Positions 15,780-23,640 of a DNA stretch of 25,013 nt are shown here, piece by piece. The translations under genes and the position numbers were made by a program. The DNA lies in assembly GCA_964420285.1 (NCBI GenBank), contig CAYQTE010000069.1:1-25013 (forward strand), written 5' to 3'. The DNA is from CAYQTE01 sp964420285. GTDB lineage: Bacteria > Planctomycetota > Phycisphaerae > Tepidisphaerales > Tepidisphaeraceae. Position 1 is the first letter of the stretch. Every line of letters begins with the position of its first letter. The notes beneath the pieces are model-generated. The model was not told the origin of the DNA, did not search any database, and saw only the letters and a list, made by a program, of their open reading frames with translations.

Positions 15780-16808
15780 ATGGCGGATCGGGGTTTCCAT
15801 AGCGAGCAATTCATTGGTGCGATGCGCCGGCGTCTTTGCATGATCCGTGCGTGCGAATCGGTCGGTCTATGTGTCCTGATCGCGTCGGCGGGCGGGGCGG
15901 TGGCGGCGGGCGTGATCCGGTTTGGATTGGGGCACGTGTCGCCCGTCGAGGCGGTTCTGGCGGCATGGCTTCTGGCGATCGGAATCGGTCTGATAGTCGC
16001 CTGGCGCCGCCGGCCGACGCTGGTGCAGGTCGCGATGGAAATCGATCGGCGACTTGATTTGCACGAACTGCTCAGCAGCGTGTTATTGAGCGACCGATAC
16101 AGAACTGCCGATCCGGCGTGGCACGCCGCACTGGCTGCGACGGCTGACGTTCGTTGCCGGGAGATAACCCCGGCACAGCTTGCGTTGCATCGGATGGGCG
16201 CGCGGTCATGGGGCGGGATCGGATTGGCGATGGCGCTGTCGCTGGTTGTCAGCCTTATGCTGGCAACGACCGATCCGCGATCGAGCCTGACCGGTGCTCA
16301 AGCGAGCGCGAATCTCTCTCCATCAGTCAGCACCATAGCGGGATTGAATTCCCACGTGTCCATGTCGAACCCGCAGCGGCCGGAGATCGAAACGCGGTCG
16401 CAGAATTTCACCGGCCAGGATGCGCCGGACCCATCATCATCGCAAGCGATGTCGTGGGGGCCGTCGGCACATGACACGGGCGGATCAGCCGCGGCCGGGT
16501 CCGGCCGCACCGGTATTGGCCGCACGCCAACATCCTCCGGCCCACCGCCATCGCAAGCCGGCGTCGCGTCCGCCGGATCACCGCAAGGCTACGGCACATC
16601 GGCCGGCGGCGGCCCGGCAAATTCCAATCACCAGCACGGTGATATCGACACCGGCGGCGCGTCGAGCACAACTCCGGGCCATTCGGATACGGCGCCATGG
16701 AATTCCGCCAACTGGTCCAGCGCCCGCGATGCAGCTCTCCAAGCCGCCGACGATGGCGCTATCCCCGAGGAATATCGCGATCTGGTGCGGGATTATTTTC
16801 AGCGGTGA
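15780..16808 (+). CDS. Membrane protein with low-complexity C-terminal half
   Basis: This 342-residue protein has hydrophobic segments at about 26-47, 55-75 and 143-163. A charged loop lies between the second and third (EIDRRLDLHELLSSVLLSDR), resembling the entry part of DUF4175-like bacterial proteins. From about 165 to 310 the sequence is a Ser/Gly/Pro/Ala-rich spacer. It ends in a conserved-looking tail, GAIPEEYRDLVRDYFQR, which often terminates such proteins encoded near vWA/BatA-type genes (recognised from memory). GATGGGG is just upstream of the ATG. Its stop lies 5 bp from the convergent nuclease-like gene. Function unknown. Confidence 0.75.
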   Translation: MADRGFHSEQFIGAMRRRLCMIRACESVGLCVLIASAGGAVAAGVIRFGLGHVSPVEAVLAAWLLAIGIGLIVAWRRRPTLVQVAMEIDRRLDLHELLSSVLLSDRYRTADPAWHAALAATADVRCREITPAQLALHRMGARSWGGIGLAMALSLVVSLMLATTDPRSSLTGAQASANLSPSVSTIAGLNSHVSMSNPQRPEIETRSQNFTGQDAPDPSSSQAMSWGPSAHDTGGSAAAGSGRTGIGRTPTSSGPPPSQAGVASAGSPQGYGTSAGGGPANSNHQHGDIDTGGASSTTPGHSDTAPWNSANWSSARDAALQAADDGAIPEEYRDLVRDYFQR

Positions 16809-16813
16809 GCGGA

Positions 16814-17263
16814 TTACCCCACGGCCGCCACACCGCTGTTGGCGGCTTCAAATTGCTTTTTCAGCTTCTCTCGCGTCCTCTGATTTATCTCGACAACGGG
16901 GATCGCGATTGTATCGCCTCGGCCCGTCATTTCGCTCGCCCGCAACCACGCGTAATAGAGTCGGTTTCGCTTTACGTCTGCAACGAGCAGCAGGCCGGGC
17001 ACATTCGAATGGGCCATCCGGTTGAAGACGCTGCGTCGAATCGGATAGTACGATTCCAACGGCTGTGCCGTGGCTCTTACTTCGACCGCGAATGTATTGA
17101 TTCCAGCGTTCTCGTTGTTGAAACCGACAAGAAGATCATATCCGCAGTCTCTTGTCGGCCGCGAGAGGAAGAGGGGGTTGAGCTCCTGGAAGAACAATTC
17201 CGCCAGAAGCTCGGCTCGGCGGCCAACCAGATTTGATTGCGATCGGGAATTTTGGTTGCTCAT
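16814..17263 (-). CDS. PD-(D/E)XK-like protein, second of a pair
   Basis: This 149-residue protein has a helix with E18 (RRAELLAELFFQEL), then GYDLLVGF with D43 and TFAVEVRAT with E61-V62-R63. That is the D-x17-E-x-K layout of DUF4365-like PD-(D/E)XK domains, but Arg replaces the catalytic Lys. A beta-alpha remainder (LLLVADVKRNRLYYAW) follows. Its ATG overlaps the TGA of the upstream gene (ATGA at 17260-17263), so both are made together and may form a complex. It could be an inactive partner or a nuclease-like recognition subunit. The base composition looks less GC-rich than the flanks, by eye, suggesting acquisition. Confidence 0.7.
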   Translation of the reverse strand: MSNQNSRSQSNLVGRRAELLAELFFQELNPLFLSRPTRDCGYDLLVGFNNENAGINTFAVEVRATAQPLESYYPIRRSVFNRMAHSNVPGLLLVADVKRNRLYYAWLRASEMTGRGDTIAIPVVEINQRTREKLKKQFEAANSGVAAVG

Positions 17264-17751
17264 GCGAACACCGACTCGTAGGGTTTATATTCAGTCATTC
17301 GCCAGAAATTACGGACCTCATCGTACAATCTCCGCAGGTTGGCGGCCGTAAGTTCGTGCGCCAATTGTATCCGCGTGATAGCCTTGACGGCGATACCGGC
17401 ATGCACGGATTTGACGAAAACCCGGCGCGACGGCTCATGGACTCCGAGAAGATAGGTTGGCCCGGGTATCTGCAGCAGCCGCAAGATATCGTTCCGCGTT
17501 GACGAAATCCTGAGACTTGTCGCATTGGGGGTCAGTCTTGCCGAAGTTGTCTTGCACTGGACCAGGAAATAGGGCCGCTTGCCACGAACGCCGTTGAGTT
17601 CGACGTAAAAGTCGACCGCCGGCCATTTGTCGCCAAGAAATCCCGGTCGAAAGAGTGGCGCTGGAAAAGTCGAATGGTCGGTCAGGCAAAGCTCGACAAT
17701 CTTCTCGCCGCGAAAACCGGTTACGTCTTGAAGTAAAGAAGGCGGCGCCAT
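17260..17751 (-). CDS. DUF4365-like PD-(D/E)XK protein, first of a pair
   Basis: This 163-residue protein opens with FRGEKIVELCL (candidate E15/E20), then VDFYVEL with D47 and FLVQCKTTS with Q65-C66-K67. That fits the D-x17-(E/Q)-x-K core of DUF4365-type PD-(D/E)XK folds. The remainder has a central IPGPTYLLGVHEPSRRVFVK strand pair and a helical end. It lies 37 bp behind ftsI and overlaps the next gene by four bases. The D-to-(E/Q) spacing is identical to that in its neighbour, so the two proteins are probably paralogous. A DNA- or RNA-directed nuclease role is suggested by fold only; no target is known. Confidence 0.7.
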   Translation of the reverse strand: MAPPSLLQDVTGFRGEKIVELCLTDHSTFPAPLFRPGFLGDKWPAVDFYVELNGVRGKRPYFLVQCKTTSARLTPNATSLRISSTRNDILRLLQIPGPTYLLGVHEPSRRVFVKSVHAGIAVKAITRIQLAHELTAANLRRLYDEVRNFWRMTEYKPYESVFA

Positions 17752-17788
17752 TTCTGTGGGTGAACAATAAGCGGACGGTCAGACCAGT

Positions 17789-19708
17789 TCAATCGTGCGT
17801 GATCGCGATCTCGTCCGGCGAGCCCGCCCTCGAGACACTTTGCGCCGCCGCGGCTTTTTTCGGTTCGTACAGCTTGGGATTGTATTCCCAAAGCAGTTTT
17901 GCAACCTCCGGCGGCGGGGGCGGGAGATCGGGCGACGGGGGGACTTGCATGTAGGACAGCGCCCGCTCCATCAGATGCATCGCGCCGGGGCCGGCCACGG
18001 CGCCGCCGTAGTGGGCGATGTTCCGGTTGGGATCGTGGATGATGAAGGCGATGACCAGTTGCGGGTTTTCGGCCGGGCCGCCGCAGATGAAGCTGGAATT
18101 GAATCGCGTCTCGCTGTAGCCGGCCTTGCCGAGGCTGATGTGAGCGGTGCCGGTTTTTCCGAAGATGTTCCAGGTATCGCTGCGCGTGCCGGCGGCGGTA
18201 CCGCGGATCGGGACGTCGCACAGAATGCGCCGCATGACTTCAACGGTATGCGTGTCCACGATCTGTGGCAGGGTTGACAGATCGGGGGTCGGCGTTCTGG
18301 CGATCAGGTTGCCGTCGGCATCGAGCACGCCCTTGATGAGATGCGGCTGGATCAGGTGGCCGCCGTTGGCGTACGCGCACATGGCCCTCGCCAGTTGCAG
18401 TGGCGTGACCATGACCTCGTAGCCCTGCGACACCGATTCGGTGCTGTATTTGGTCCACTTCGCCAGCGGATTGAGCAGCCCCGTGCTTTCGCCGGGTAGT
18501 TCGATGCCTGTGGGCCGGCCGAAGGCAAAACTGGTGATGGCGCGATACAGCCGGGCGTTGCCGAGCCTCTCGCCCAGCAGCGACATGCCGATGTTGCTCG
18601 ATTTGACCAACACGTCCCACGTGGGCAACGGTCCGTAGGCGTGAACGTCGGTCACTTTACGGCCGTACGGCGTTGTATAGACGCCGCCGGGGATCGGCCA
18701 GATTTCCAGGGGGTTGGTGACATTCCATGCGAACGCGGGACCGGCGATGAAGGGTTTGAAAATGGAACCCGGCTCGAAGGGGCTGACCAGGCAACTGTTG
18801 CGGCGCGGGTCGGGGTTGTTGTCGTCGGCGTCGTTTGTGGCATGGGCCGGGCGGGTCGTGGGGGGCGCTGAATCCTCGGGGTTTTGCGGATTGAATGTCG
18901 GGTAATTGGCCAGGGCCAGGACGGCGCCGGTGCGCGGGTCCATCACGACCACCTCGCCGCGATGGGCCTGGAATTCCTGGCACGAATCGGCCAGTTCCTG
19001 CTCGGCGATCAACTGAATGTTGGTGTCGATGGTCAGGACCAGGTTCTGTCCATGGCGCGGCGGGGCATAATCCTGCTCGTCGGCGCCGATGGCGCGGCGA
19101 TGGCCGTCCTTGGTCATCACCTCATAACCGGCCCTGCCCGCCAGAACGTTGTTGAATTTGAGTTCCAGTCCATCAAGGCCGATGCCGTTGGTCCCAACGC
19201 CGCCGAGGATGTGAGCGGCCATGGCGCCCAGCGGATAGTAGCGGGCGTAATCGTGGGAAATGCCGGCGCCGGGGATATTGAGCTTGCCGATGGCGGCGGT
19301 CTGATTGTCGTCCAGATTCTCGGCGATCTTGACGAACCGGGCGTTGGGGTTGTCGCCGAGCACCTTGGCGATCTCAAACGGCCGCTTGTCCACAACCGCG
19401 GCAAGCCCGGCGATCGCCTTGTCCATGTCCACCAGGCTTCGCCCTTCGGACTGGTAATGATCGAACATGAAACGGGCGTCGATGAAAAGTGTGGAGGTCT
19501 GGATGGTTCCGGCCATGAGGATGCCGTTGGCGTCGAAGATCGTGCCGCGGCGGGCGGGAAGAACCTGCGATTCCTGTTCCTGTCGATCGGCGCGGGCGAG
19601 GATGTTCTGACGCCCGGCGGTCTGGAGCCACGCAACCCGGCCGATTAGAGCCGCGCACAGGCATGTCAGCAGAGAGAAGATGAACCCGGCCCGGATGGTG
19701 GAGAACAT
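17789..19708 (-). CDS. ftsI: Peptidoglycan transpeptidase FtsI (PBP3-type)
   Basis: This 639-residue class B penicillin-binding protein has one N-terminal membrane helix (about 5-25), then the dimerisation-domain entry PARRGTIFDANG at 51-62. The transpeptidase domain carries SIFK at 315-318 (catalytic Ser315, Lys318), SSN at 370-372 and KTG at 518-520. All three active-site motifs are intact, so it should cross-link septal wall in the periplasm. The tail after residue 610 is Pro-rich. It is preceded by ftsL-like, LysM and rsmH genes, the usual dcw order, but murE/murF/mraY do not follow; a nuclease-like pair does. No clear ribosome site was found at the ATG. Confidence 0.95.
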   Translation of the reverse strand: MFSTIRAGFIFSLLTCLCAALIGRVAWLQTAGRQNILARADRQEQESQVLPARRGTIFDANGILMAGTIQTSTLFIDARFMFDHYQSEGRSLVDMDKAIAGLAAVVDKRPFEIAKVLGDNPNARFVKIAENLDDNQTAAIGKLNIPGAGISHDYARYYPLGAMAAHILGGVGTNGIGLDGLELKFNNVLAGRAGYEVMTKDGHRRAIGADEQDYAPPRHGQNLVLTIDTNIQLIAEQELADSCQEFQAHRGEVVVMDPRTGAVLALANYPTFNPQNPEDSAPPTTRPAHATNDADDNNPDPRRNSCLVSPFEPGSIFKPFIAGPAFAWNVTNPLEIWPIPGGVYTTPYGRKVTDVHAYGPLPTWDVLVKSSNIGMSLLGERLGNARLYRAITSFAFGRPTGIELPGESTGLLNPLAKWTKYSTESVSQGYEVMVTPLQLARAMCAYANGGHLIQPHLIKGVLDADGNLIARTPTPDLSTLPQIVDTHTVEVMRRILCDVPIRGTAAGTRSDTWNIFGKTGTAHISLGKAGYSETRFNSSFICGGPAENPQLVIAFIIHDPNRNIAHYGGAVAGPGAMHLMERALSYMQVPPSPDLPPPPPEVAKLLWEYNPKLYEPKKAAAAQSVSRAGSPDEIAITHD

Positions 19709-19784
19709 GATTGCCAGCGCCGACGTGCGGCGTCCGATAATTCATCGGCTAGAAAACTGCGGCGCAAACAGAAATTACCCGTCT

Positions 19785-20087
19785 CTATTCCGCCGTCGCG
19801 GTGCTCTCGGATGGTTTGGGCATCTCGGTCCAACTGTGAAGATGGTCCGGCGGCGTTGCGGGGGCGACGAAGTGAATGTCCTGCTGGGCGATGACCTGCT
19901 GCATCGCGTTGGGGGCCGTCGAGACGGCGATCTGAATCTGCTGATTCCACAACCGGGCCTGCTCGGTCTGGATTTCGTTGTGCAACCGGTTGTTCTGGTA
20001 CGAAAGATCCAGCCGCTGCTGACGCAGTTGCAACAGTGCAACGGCCACGGCGGTTGCAGTCACAAGACAGAGCAGAATCTTAAGCAT
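19785..20087 (-). CDS. ftsL: FtsL-like cell division protein
   Basis: This 100-residue bitopic protein has a short cytoplasmic start, a membrane helix at about 3-20 (ILLCLVTATAVAVALLQL), then a Gln/Asn-rich coiled-coil-like stretch (LSYQNNRLHNEIQTEQARLW) and a Pro-rich end. Length, topology and position between rsmH and ftsI match FtsL, which diverges strongly in sequence. It would act with FtsI in septal wall synthesis. AAAGG precedes the ATG by 5 bp. The symbol is assigned by topology and synteny rather than by motif. Confidence 0.7.
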   Translation of the reverse strand: MLKILLCLVTATAVAVALLQLRQQRLDLSYQNNRLHNEIQTEQARLWNQQIQIAVSTAPNAMQQVIAQQDIHFVAPATPPDHLHSWTEMPKPSESTATAE

Positions 20088-20109
20088 GGCGGCCTTTTGG
20101 TCGGGATCA

Positions 20110-21135
20110 CTACCTGGCGGCGGCGACGGCGCGGGACGGCAGCGTCAGTTTCATGCCCGGCACGACGGTTTCATGGTCGTCGCCGCGGAGAACGTCAATG
20201 TTCAGTTGCTTGATGGCGTCAACCTGATGCGGATCGCCAAGTTGGTCGCGGGCGATCTTCCACAGATTGTCGCCGGGCTGAACCGTGTAATGCGTGTCTG
20301 CTACGGAAGTTGGGGGTGTGGCCGGGGCGGCGGAGCGGGGAGCCACGGCCGGGACGACCGCCGGCGCGGCTGGAGTGGCCGGCGTCGAGGGAGCCGGTGC
20401 CGTGGGGGCGGCGGGGATGATATAGGTTTCCCCGGCGACGACTCGATCGGGGTTTTGTTGCAGGGTCGGATTGGCCTGGATAATCAGGTTGCGAGTGGTC
20501 TTGGTGCTGGTTCCGAAGAAATGGGCGGCCATCTTCGAGACGCTGTCACCGTTCTGGGCGACATACGTGCGATTGGCGGCTACGACGGGAGTTGGCGGCG
20601 TTTGCGAATGGTCAGCCGCGCCGCCTGTTGAGGTTTGTTGCGGGTGCGGCGGCGGCGACTGCGTGAGAATCACGCCGGGGTCGGTTTCGATCGGCCGGCC
20701 GTCAGCTCCAACGGCCACCAGCGGCTGGCCAAGCTGACGGGCGACCTGGGCCAGCGCGCTATCCGACGACTGGCTCGTTCCGGGTCCGGGCGTTACATCC
20801 AACGTCACAGTGCCTTGGGGGCCGGGTTGCGGCGCTGGCTGGGCAAACCCGGTGCCCGCATGTGAGTCGCTCAATGTTACGGGCAAATGCGGTGGGATGA
20901 GATCCTCGTGAACCGGCACGGTCTGTCGTGGCGGCGCCTCCAGGGGCTGGACAAAGCTGACCGGCGGATGGCTCGAACCGGGCGTGCTGATTCCCGCGCG
21001 GGCGGTTCTTCCGGCTATGGCCAGATCGGCGGCGGGGGGCTGGTCTTTGGTGCGGTATGCGTCGGACAACAGGATTCCCATGACAATGAGAAAACACAAA
21101 CCGACCAGCAAACTGATTTTCGCTTCGCGCGTCAT
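20110..21135 (-). CDS. Membrane-anchored protein with two LysM domains
   Basis: This 341-residue protein has an N-terminal membrane helix at about 8-25, a long Pro/Ala/Gln-rich linker, LysM 1 at about 190-241 (YVAQNGDSVSKMAAHFFG to ETYIIP) and LysM 2 at about 281-333 (HYTVQPGDNLWKIARDQLG to MKLTLP). LysM domains bind peptidoglycan N-acetylglucosamine, so it should tether the cytoplasmic membrane to the wall. GGAAGAGG precedes the ATG. Its start overlaps the rsmH stop by four bases (ATGA), so it is coupled to rsmH. An extra LysM gene inside the mraZ-ftsI block is not part of the classic proteobacterial order. Confidence 0.9.
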   Translation of the reverse strand: MTREAKISLLVGLCFLIVMGILLSDAYRTKDQPPAADLAIAGRTARAGISTPGSSHPPVSFVQPLEAPPRQTVPVHEDLIPPHLPVTLSDSHAGTGFAQPAPQPGPQGTVTLDVTPGPGTSQSSDSALAQVARQLGQPLVAVGADGRPIETDPGVILTQSPPPHPQQTSTGGAADHSQTPPTPVVAANRTYVAQNGDSVSKMAAHFFGTSTKTTRNLIIQANPTLQQNPDRVVAGETYIIPAAPTAPAPSTPATPAAPAVVPAVAPRSAAPATPPTSVADTHYTVQPGDNLWKIARDQLGDPHQVDAIKQLNIDVLRGDDHETVVPGMKLTLPSRAVAAAR

Positions 21136-22052
21136 GGCAACCTCTTCCGGATCATCCGCAAACGCGCCGAGCGCGATCGCGGGTTATTGGCAACTTCGCC
21201 GTCCGAAGGCGTCCGCGGCTTGATCGGGCGGTCAAATCCACCGCTTTCGTCCAGCCGCCGCATGGCCTGCTTGACCAGGCGGTCCTCGGTGGACTGAAAA
21301 CTGATCACCGCCAGACGCCCGCCGCTCTTGAGCCGCCGGGGCGCCCTGTCCAACAGACGGGCCAGATTGGCCGGCTCTCGATTCACGGCCAGCCGCAGGG
21401 CCAGGAACGTTCTGGTTGCTGGATCGATTCGAGGCGGCGGTCCTTTTTTGCGCGGGATCGCGTCACGAACCAGCTCGGCCAGACGCCCCGTTGATTGGAT
21501 CGGCACGAGGCGCCTTGCTTCGACAATTTTTCGTGCAATTTGCCTGCTGTAACGTTCCTGCGCCATTTCATATAGGACGTTGGCCAACTCGGCCTCGGGG
21601 AGATGATTAACCAGATCGGCCGCCGATTTCTCGATTCCCGGATCGAGTCGCATGTCCAGAGGCATGTCCGTGTCGAAGCTCAATCCATACGTTGGATCGA
21701 AGAGTTGATTGGTGCTGACCCCCAAGTCTGCCAGAATGGCATCGACAAGCGGAATTTGCGCCTCATCGAGCACTTCGTCAAGTTGGTTGAAATTAGCATG
21801 GAAAAGCCGGATGGCACAATCGGGCTTGTCCGCCCCGTTCAGACGCTTATGGGCGAATTCGAGGTTTCGCGGATCAGCATCCAGGCCGATCAATATCCCC
21901 CCCGGCGCGATCCGGCCGGCGATGGCCATCGAGTGGCCGCCGCGGCCAACCGTGCAATCGACGATAATCTGCCCGGGCAATGGGTCGAGCAGCTCGAGCA
22001 CTTCCTTCAGCAGGACTGGCTGGTGGCCGGAATCGGATGTTGCGTGACTCAA
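21132..22052 (-). CDS. rsmH: 16S rRNA m4C1402 methyltransferase RsmH
   Basis: RsmH methylates N4 of C1402 in the 16S rRNA decoding centre using S-adenosylmethionine. The protein shows HQPVLLKEVL near the start, VDCTVGRGGHS (SAM motif I), LIGLDADPRNLEFA, ILADLGVSTNQLFD and the end SRSARLRMIRKRLP. No Met occurs before HQPVLL. A TTG at 22052 gives 306 residues, the usual length, with GAGAGGG seven bases upstream; a GTG at 22073 would add seven residues. Both lie inside a copy of the 71-bp dispersed repeat (22041-22111), which therefore supplies the start region. It is separated from mraZ by a 909-bp hairpin-rich spacer. Confidence 0.9.
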   Translation of the reverse strand: MSHATSDSGHQPVLLKEVLELLDPLPGQIIVDCTVGRGGHSMAIAGRIAPGGILIGLDADPRNLEFAHKRLNGADKPDCAIRLFHANFNQLDEVLDEAQIPLVDAILADLGVSTNQLFDPTYGLSFDTDMPLDMRLDPGIEKSAADLVNHLPEAELANVLYEMAQERYSRQIARKIVEARRLVPIQSTGRLAELVRDAIPRKKGPPPRIDPATRTFLALRLAVNREPANLARLLDRAPRRLKSGGRLAVISFQSTEDRLVKQAMRRLDESGGFDRPIKPRTPSDGEVANNPRSRSARLRMIRKRLP

Positions 22053-22111
22053 TCGGCGGCCCTCTCTTTCCACCTCGCCCGGTACTCAGGAAGAGGGTTG
22101 GGGTGAGGGTT
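22041..22111 (-). repeat. 71-bp dispersed element fused to the rsmH start
   Basis: Read on the - strand the element runs from AACCCTCACCCC to GAGTCACGCA and matches 8777-8847 at 65 of 71 positions. Its distal end lies inside rsmH, encoding Leu/Met-Ser-His-Ala. The element thus provides the ribosome site and both start-codon candidates. The GTG at 22073 exists only because of a base change relative to the other copy, whereas the TTG is present in both copies. Confidence 0.9.
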
Positions 22112-22196
22112 TCCTGGCTTGGGCGCGGTTGCACACCCGGAATCGGAGGGCTGGAAAATGGACATAGCCGACGAGGGTACGGCCGAAAAATGATAG

Positions 22197-22225
22197 TTGC
22201 AATTCCGGGCGGAGTGTGCGATACT
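22197..22225 (+). promoter_or_regulatory. Candidate sigma70-type promoter facing the hairpin region
   Basis: TTGCAA at 22197-22202 and GATACT at 22220-22225 are separated by 17 bp, close to the -35/-10 consensus. Transcription would start near 22232 and run rightward through the hairpin-rich stretch, opposite to rsmH and mraZ. TAGGAG at 22235-22240 precedes an ATG at 22250, but the frame behind it runs antisense through mraZ and looks non-coding. Confidence 0.4.
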
Positions 22226-22285
22226 GCCCAACGTTAGGAGTTTGTTCGGATGGAAACGCGGTGGCGCATGGATGCGGGAACTCGG

Positions 22286-23013
22286 CCCGGATGTTGCCGG
22301 GAAGCGATAATATCGGCGGCATGGGCGGACGATGGCCCGCACCGCGTCTTTTCAGGAGCAATGGCCGCGACTGTGTCGATACAGTCTTGGGCCAAAAATA
22401 TCGGTACGACAAGGAAGCGCCTTATCCTCCTTGCTGGCTTCTCTGCCTGCGGAGCAGATATCCCGATCCTTCATGCAGGGTCTTCCTTGCCATACCGCGC
22501 TGATTCCGATGCGGCTCGCAACGTTCGCTTCGGCACAACGCCCAATGCATGTGCCCGGTGGCCTCAGCGCCGGGCCACGGCACTATCTCAAAAGGGAAGA
22601 TCGAATTTGCGGTTCGATCATCCCGGTAGAAACTGCCGGTCGCGGTTTGGCAAGACTCCGTTCAGCCAAACCGCGGCCGGTGCAGCCGTACATACTGTCC
22701 TCGTGGCCAGGCGACAGCCCTGTCGCTGGCCGCTGACATCACAGGCCCTTGCAGGCAGTGAAGCATCGCCCTTCCCTGGCGATGCAACACCGGCTCGCTC
22801 AGCCCATATCCCGCGAGCATCCTTTCTCGCGGAAATCATGGCTGGCATGCGACGTGAGACCTCCTGTCCGGTCGCACAACGGGGCTTCGCCCGCGTTGGC
22901 CAAGTCCGTATTTGCAAAACCCATCACGAACGACGCGGTCCTTCCCGTTCGTTGCGGCGGCATTCCGCCCAATCTCTGTCCCACCTGCAACTTCAACAGT
23001 CTTCCGGTGGGGC
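22286..23013. other. Hairpin-dense gene-free stretch, candidate structured RNA
   Basis: The 909 bp between the rsmH repeat and the mraZ stop hold no credible gene but at least fourteen successive inverted repeats. Examples are 22286-22301, 22369-22386 (GACTGT/ACAGTC, inside TGGCC/GGCCA), 22551-22583 (GTGCC..GTGGCC/GGCCACGGCAC), 22599-22619, 22641-22675 (11-bp CGCGGTTTGGC stem), 22705-22731, 22763-22785 (GCATCGCC stem), 22811-22832, 22848-22876, 22926-22952, 22956-22969 and 22978-23013. Wobble-pair evidence for strand is mixed. It would be transcribed leftward in an mraZ-rsmH message or rightward from the promoter at 22197. It matches no RNA class I recognise (not tmRNA, RNase P or SRP RNA). 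Confidence 0.5.
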
Positions 23014-23020
23014 CATTCGC

Positions 23021-23560
23021 CTAAGCACCAGCGCTCTTTGCTCCTTCAGATCCAACTTGAGCCGGCGGCGAAATGGTTCCCGATGCCTTACCGGCCGCAC
23101 GTTTTGCTTCCAGTTCCTCGCGTATTCTGCGAGCTTCGTGAATTCCCAGATCCGTTCTCTTCTTCCATCTCAACTTGTCGTACAACTCGATATGGTCATC
23201 AACGCCGACCATCACGATCTCTGTGTTCAAGTCATAATCATTCCGCGTAGCCTGCGAAATGCTGATTCGTCCCTGCTTGTCGAGGCACAGCAACTTGGTC
23301 GCACCAAAACAAGCGACGGCGGCCTCGTTCTCCTCAATCGTCCGTGCCAGCTTTGCCGGACCGTTCTTCTTGGCCAGTTCGTTGTACGGCTTCTCCGGGA
23401 ACAGCCAGTATTGCCCGTTGACTCCGCCGTAGCCGTAAACCCGCTCGCTACCCGTGGCCGCGATGGCACGACGAAATGGGGCGGGTATCTGCAATCGCTC
23501 CTTTTGGTCGACCACGACCTCGTAATCGCCGGAAAGAGTCTTAAGCAGGTCATCTGCCAT
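23021..23560 (-). CDS. mraZ: Transcriptional regulator MraZ
   Basis: This 179-residue protein contains two AbrB-like MraZ half-domains: VVVDQKERLQIPAPFRRAI at about 15-33 and LCLDKQGRISI at about 91-101, the latter followed by IVMVGVDDHIELYD. A helical C-terminal end (HEARRIREELEAKRA) and an Ala/Ser-rich tail of about 25 residues make it longer than Escherichia coli MraZ (152). MraZ binds DNA upstream of its own gene and controls the division/wall cluster. It has its own promoter at 23613-23640. GAGATGA precedes the ATG. Repeated TGGGN boxes of the E. coli type are not seen upstream; only a single TGGGC is. Confidence 0.9.
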   Translation of the reverse strand: MADDLLKTLSGDYEVVVDQKERLQIPAPFRRAIAATGSERVYGYGGVNGQYWLFPEKPYNELAKKNGPAKLARTIEENEAAVACFGATKLLCLDKQGRISISQATRNDYDLNTEIVMVGVDDHIELYDKLRWKKRTDLGIHEARRIREELEAKRAAGKASGTISPPAQVGSEGAKSAGA

Positions 23561-23612
23561 TTCATCTCAAACACATTTTCTCTTTTAGGGCTGGCACCAC
23601 ATTTATAGGGGC

Positions 23613-23640
23613 ATGGTATCTTCGACTCGCGCCACGTCAA
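23613..23640 (-). promoter_or_regulatory. Candidate sigma70 promoter of mraZ
   Basis: On the - strand TTGACG (23640-23635) and TACCAT (23618-23613) are separated by 16 bp. Transcription would start near 23606, giving a leader of about 46 nt. The upstream gene ends 158 bp before the -35 box. Confidence 0.5.

Noticed and set aside
22250..23608. A 452-codon open frame on the + strand with a ribosome-site-like TAGGAG before its ATG
   Set aside because: Its second half is antisense to mraZ and its first half overlaps the hairpin array. Composition is Arg/Ser/Ala-rich and resembles no protein, as expected for chance openness in GC-rich DNA.
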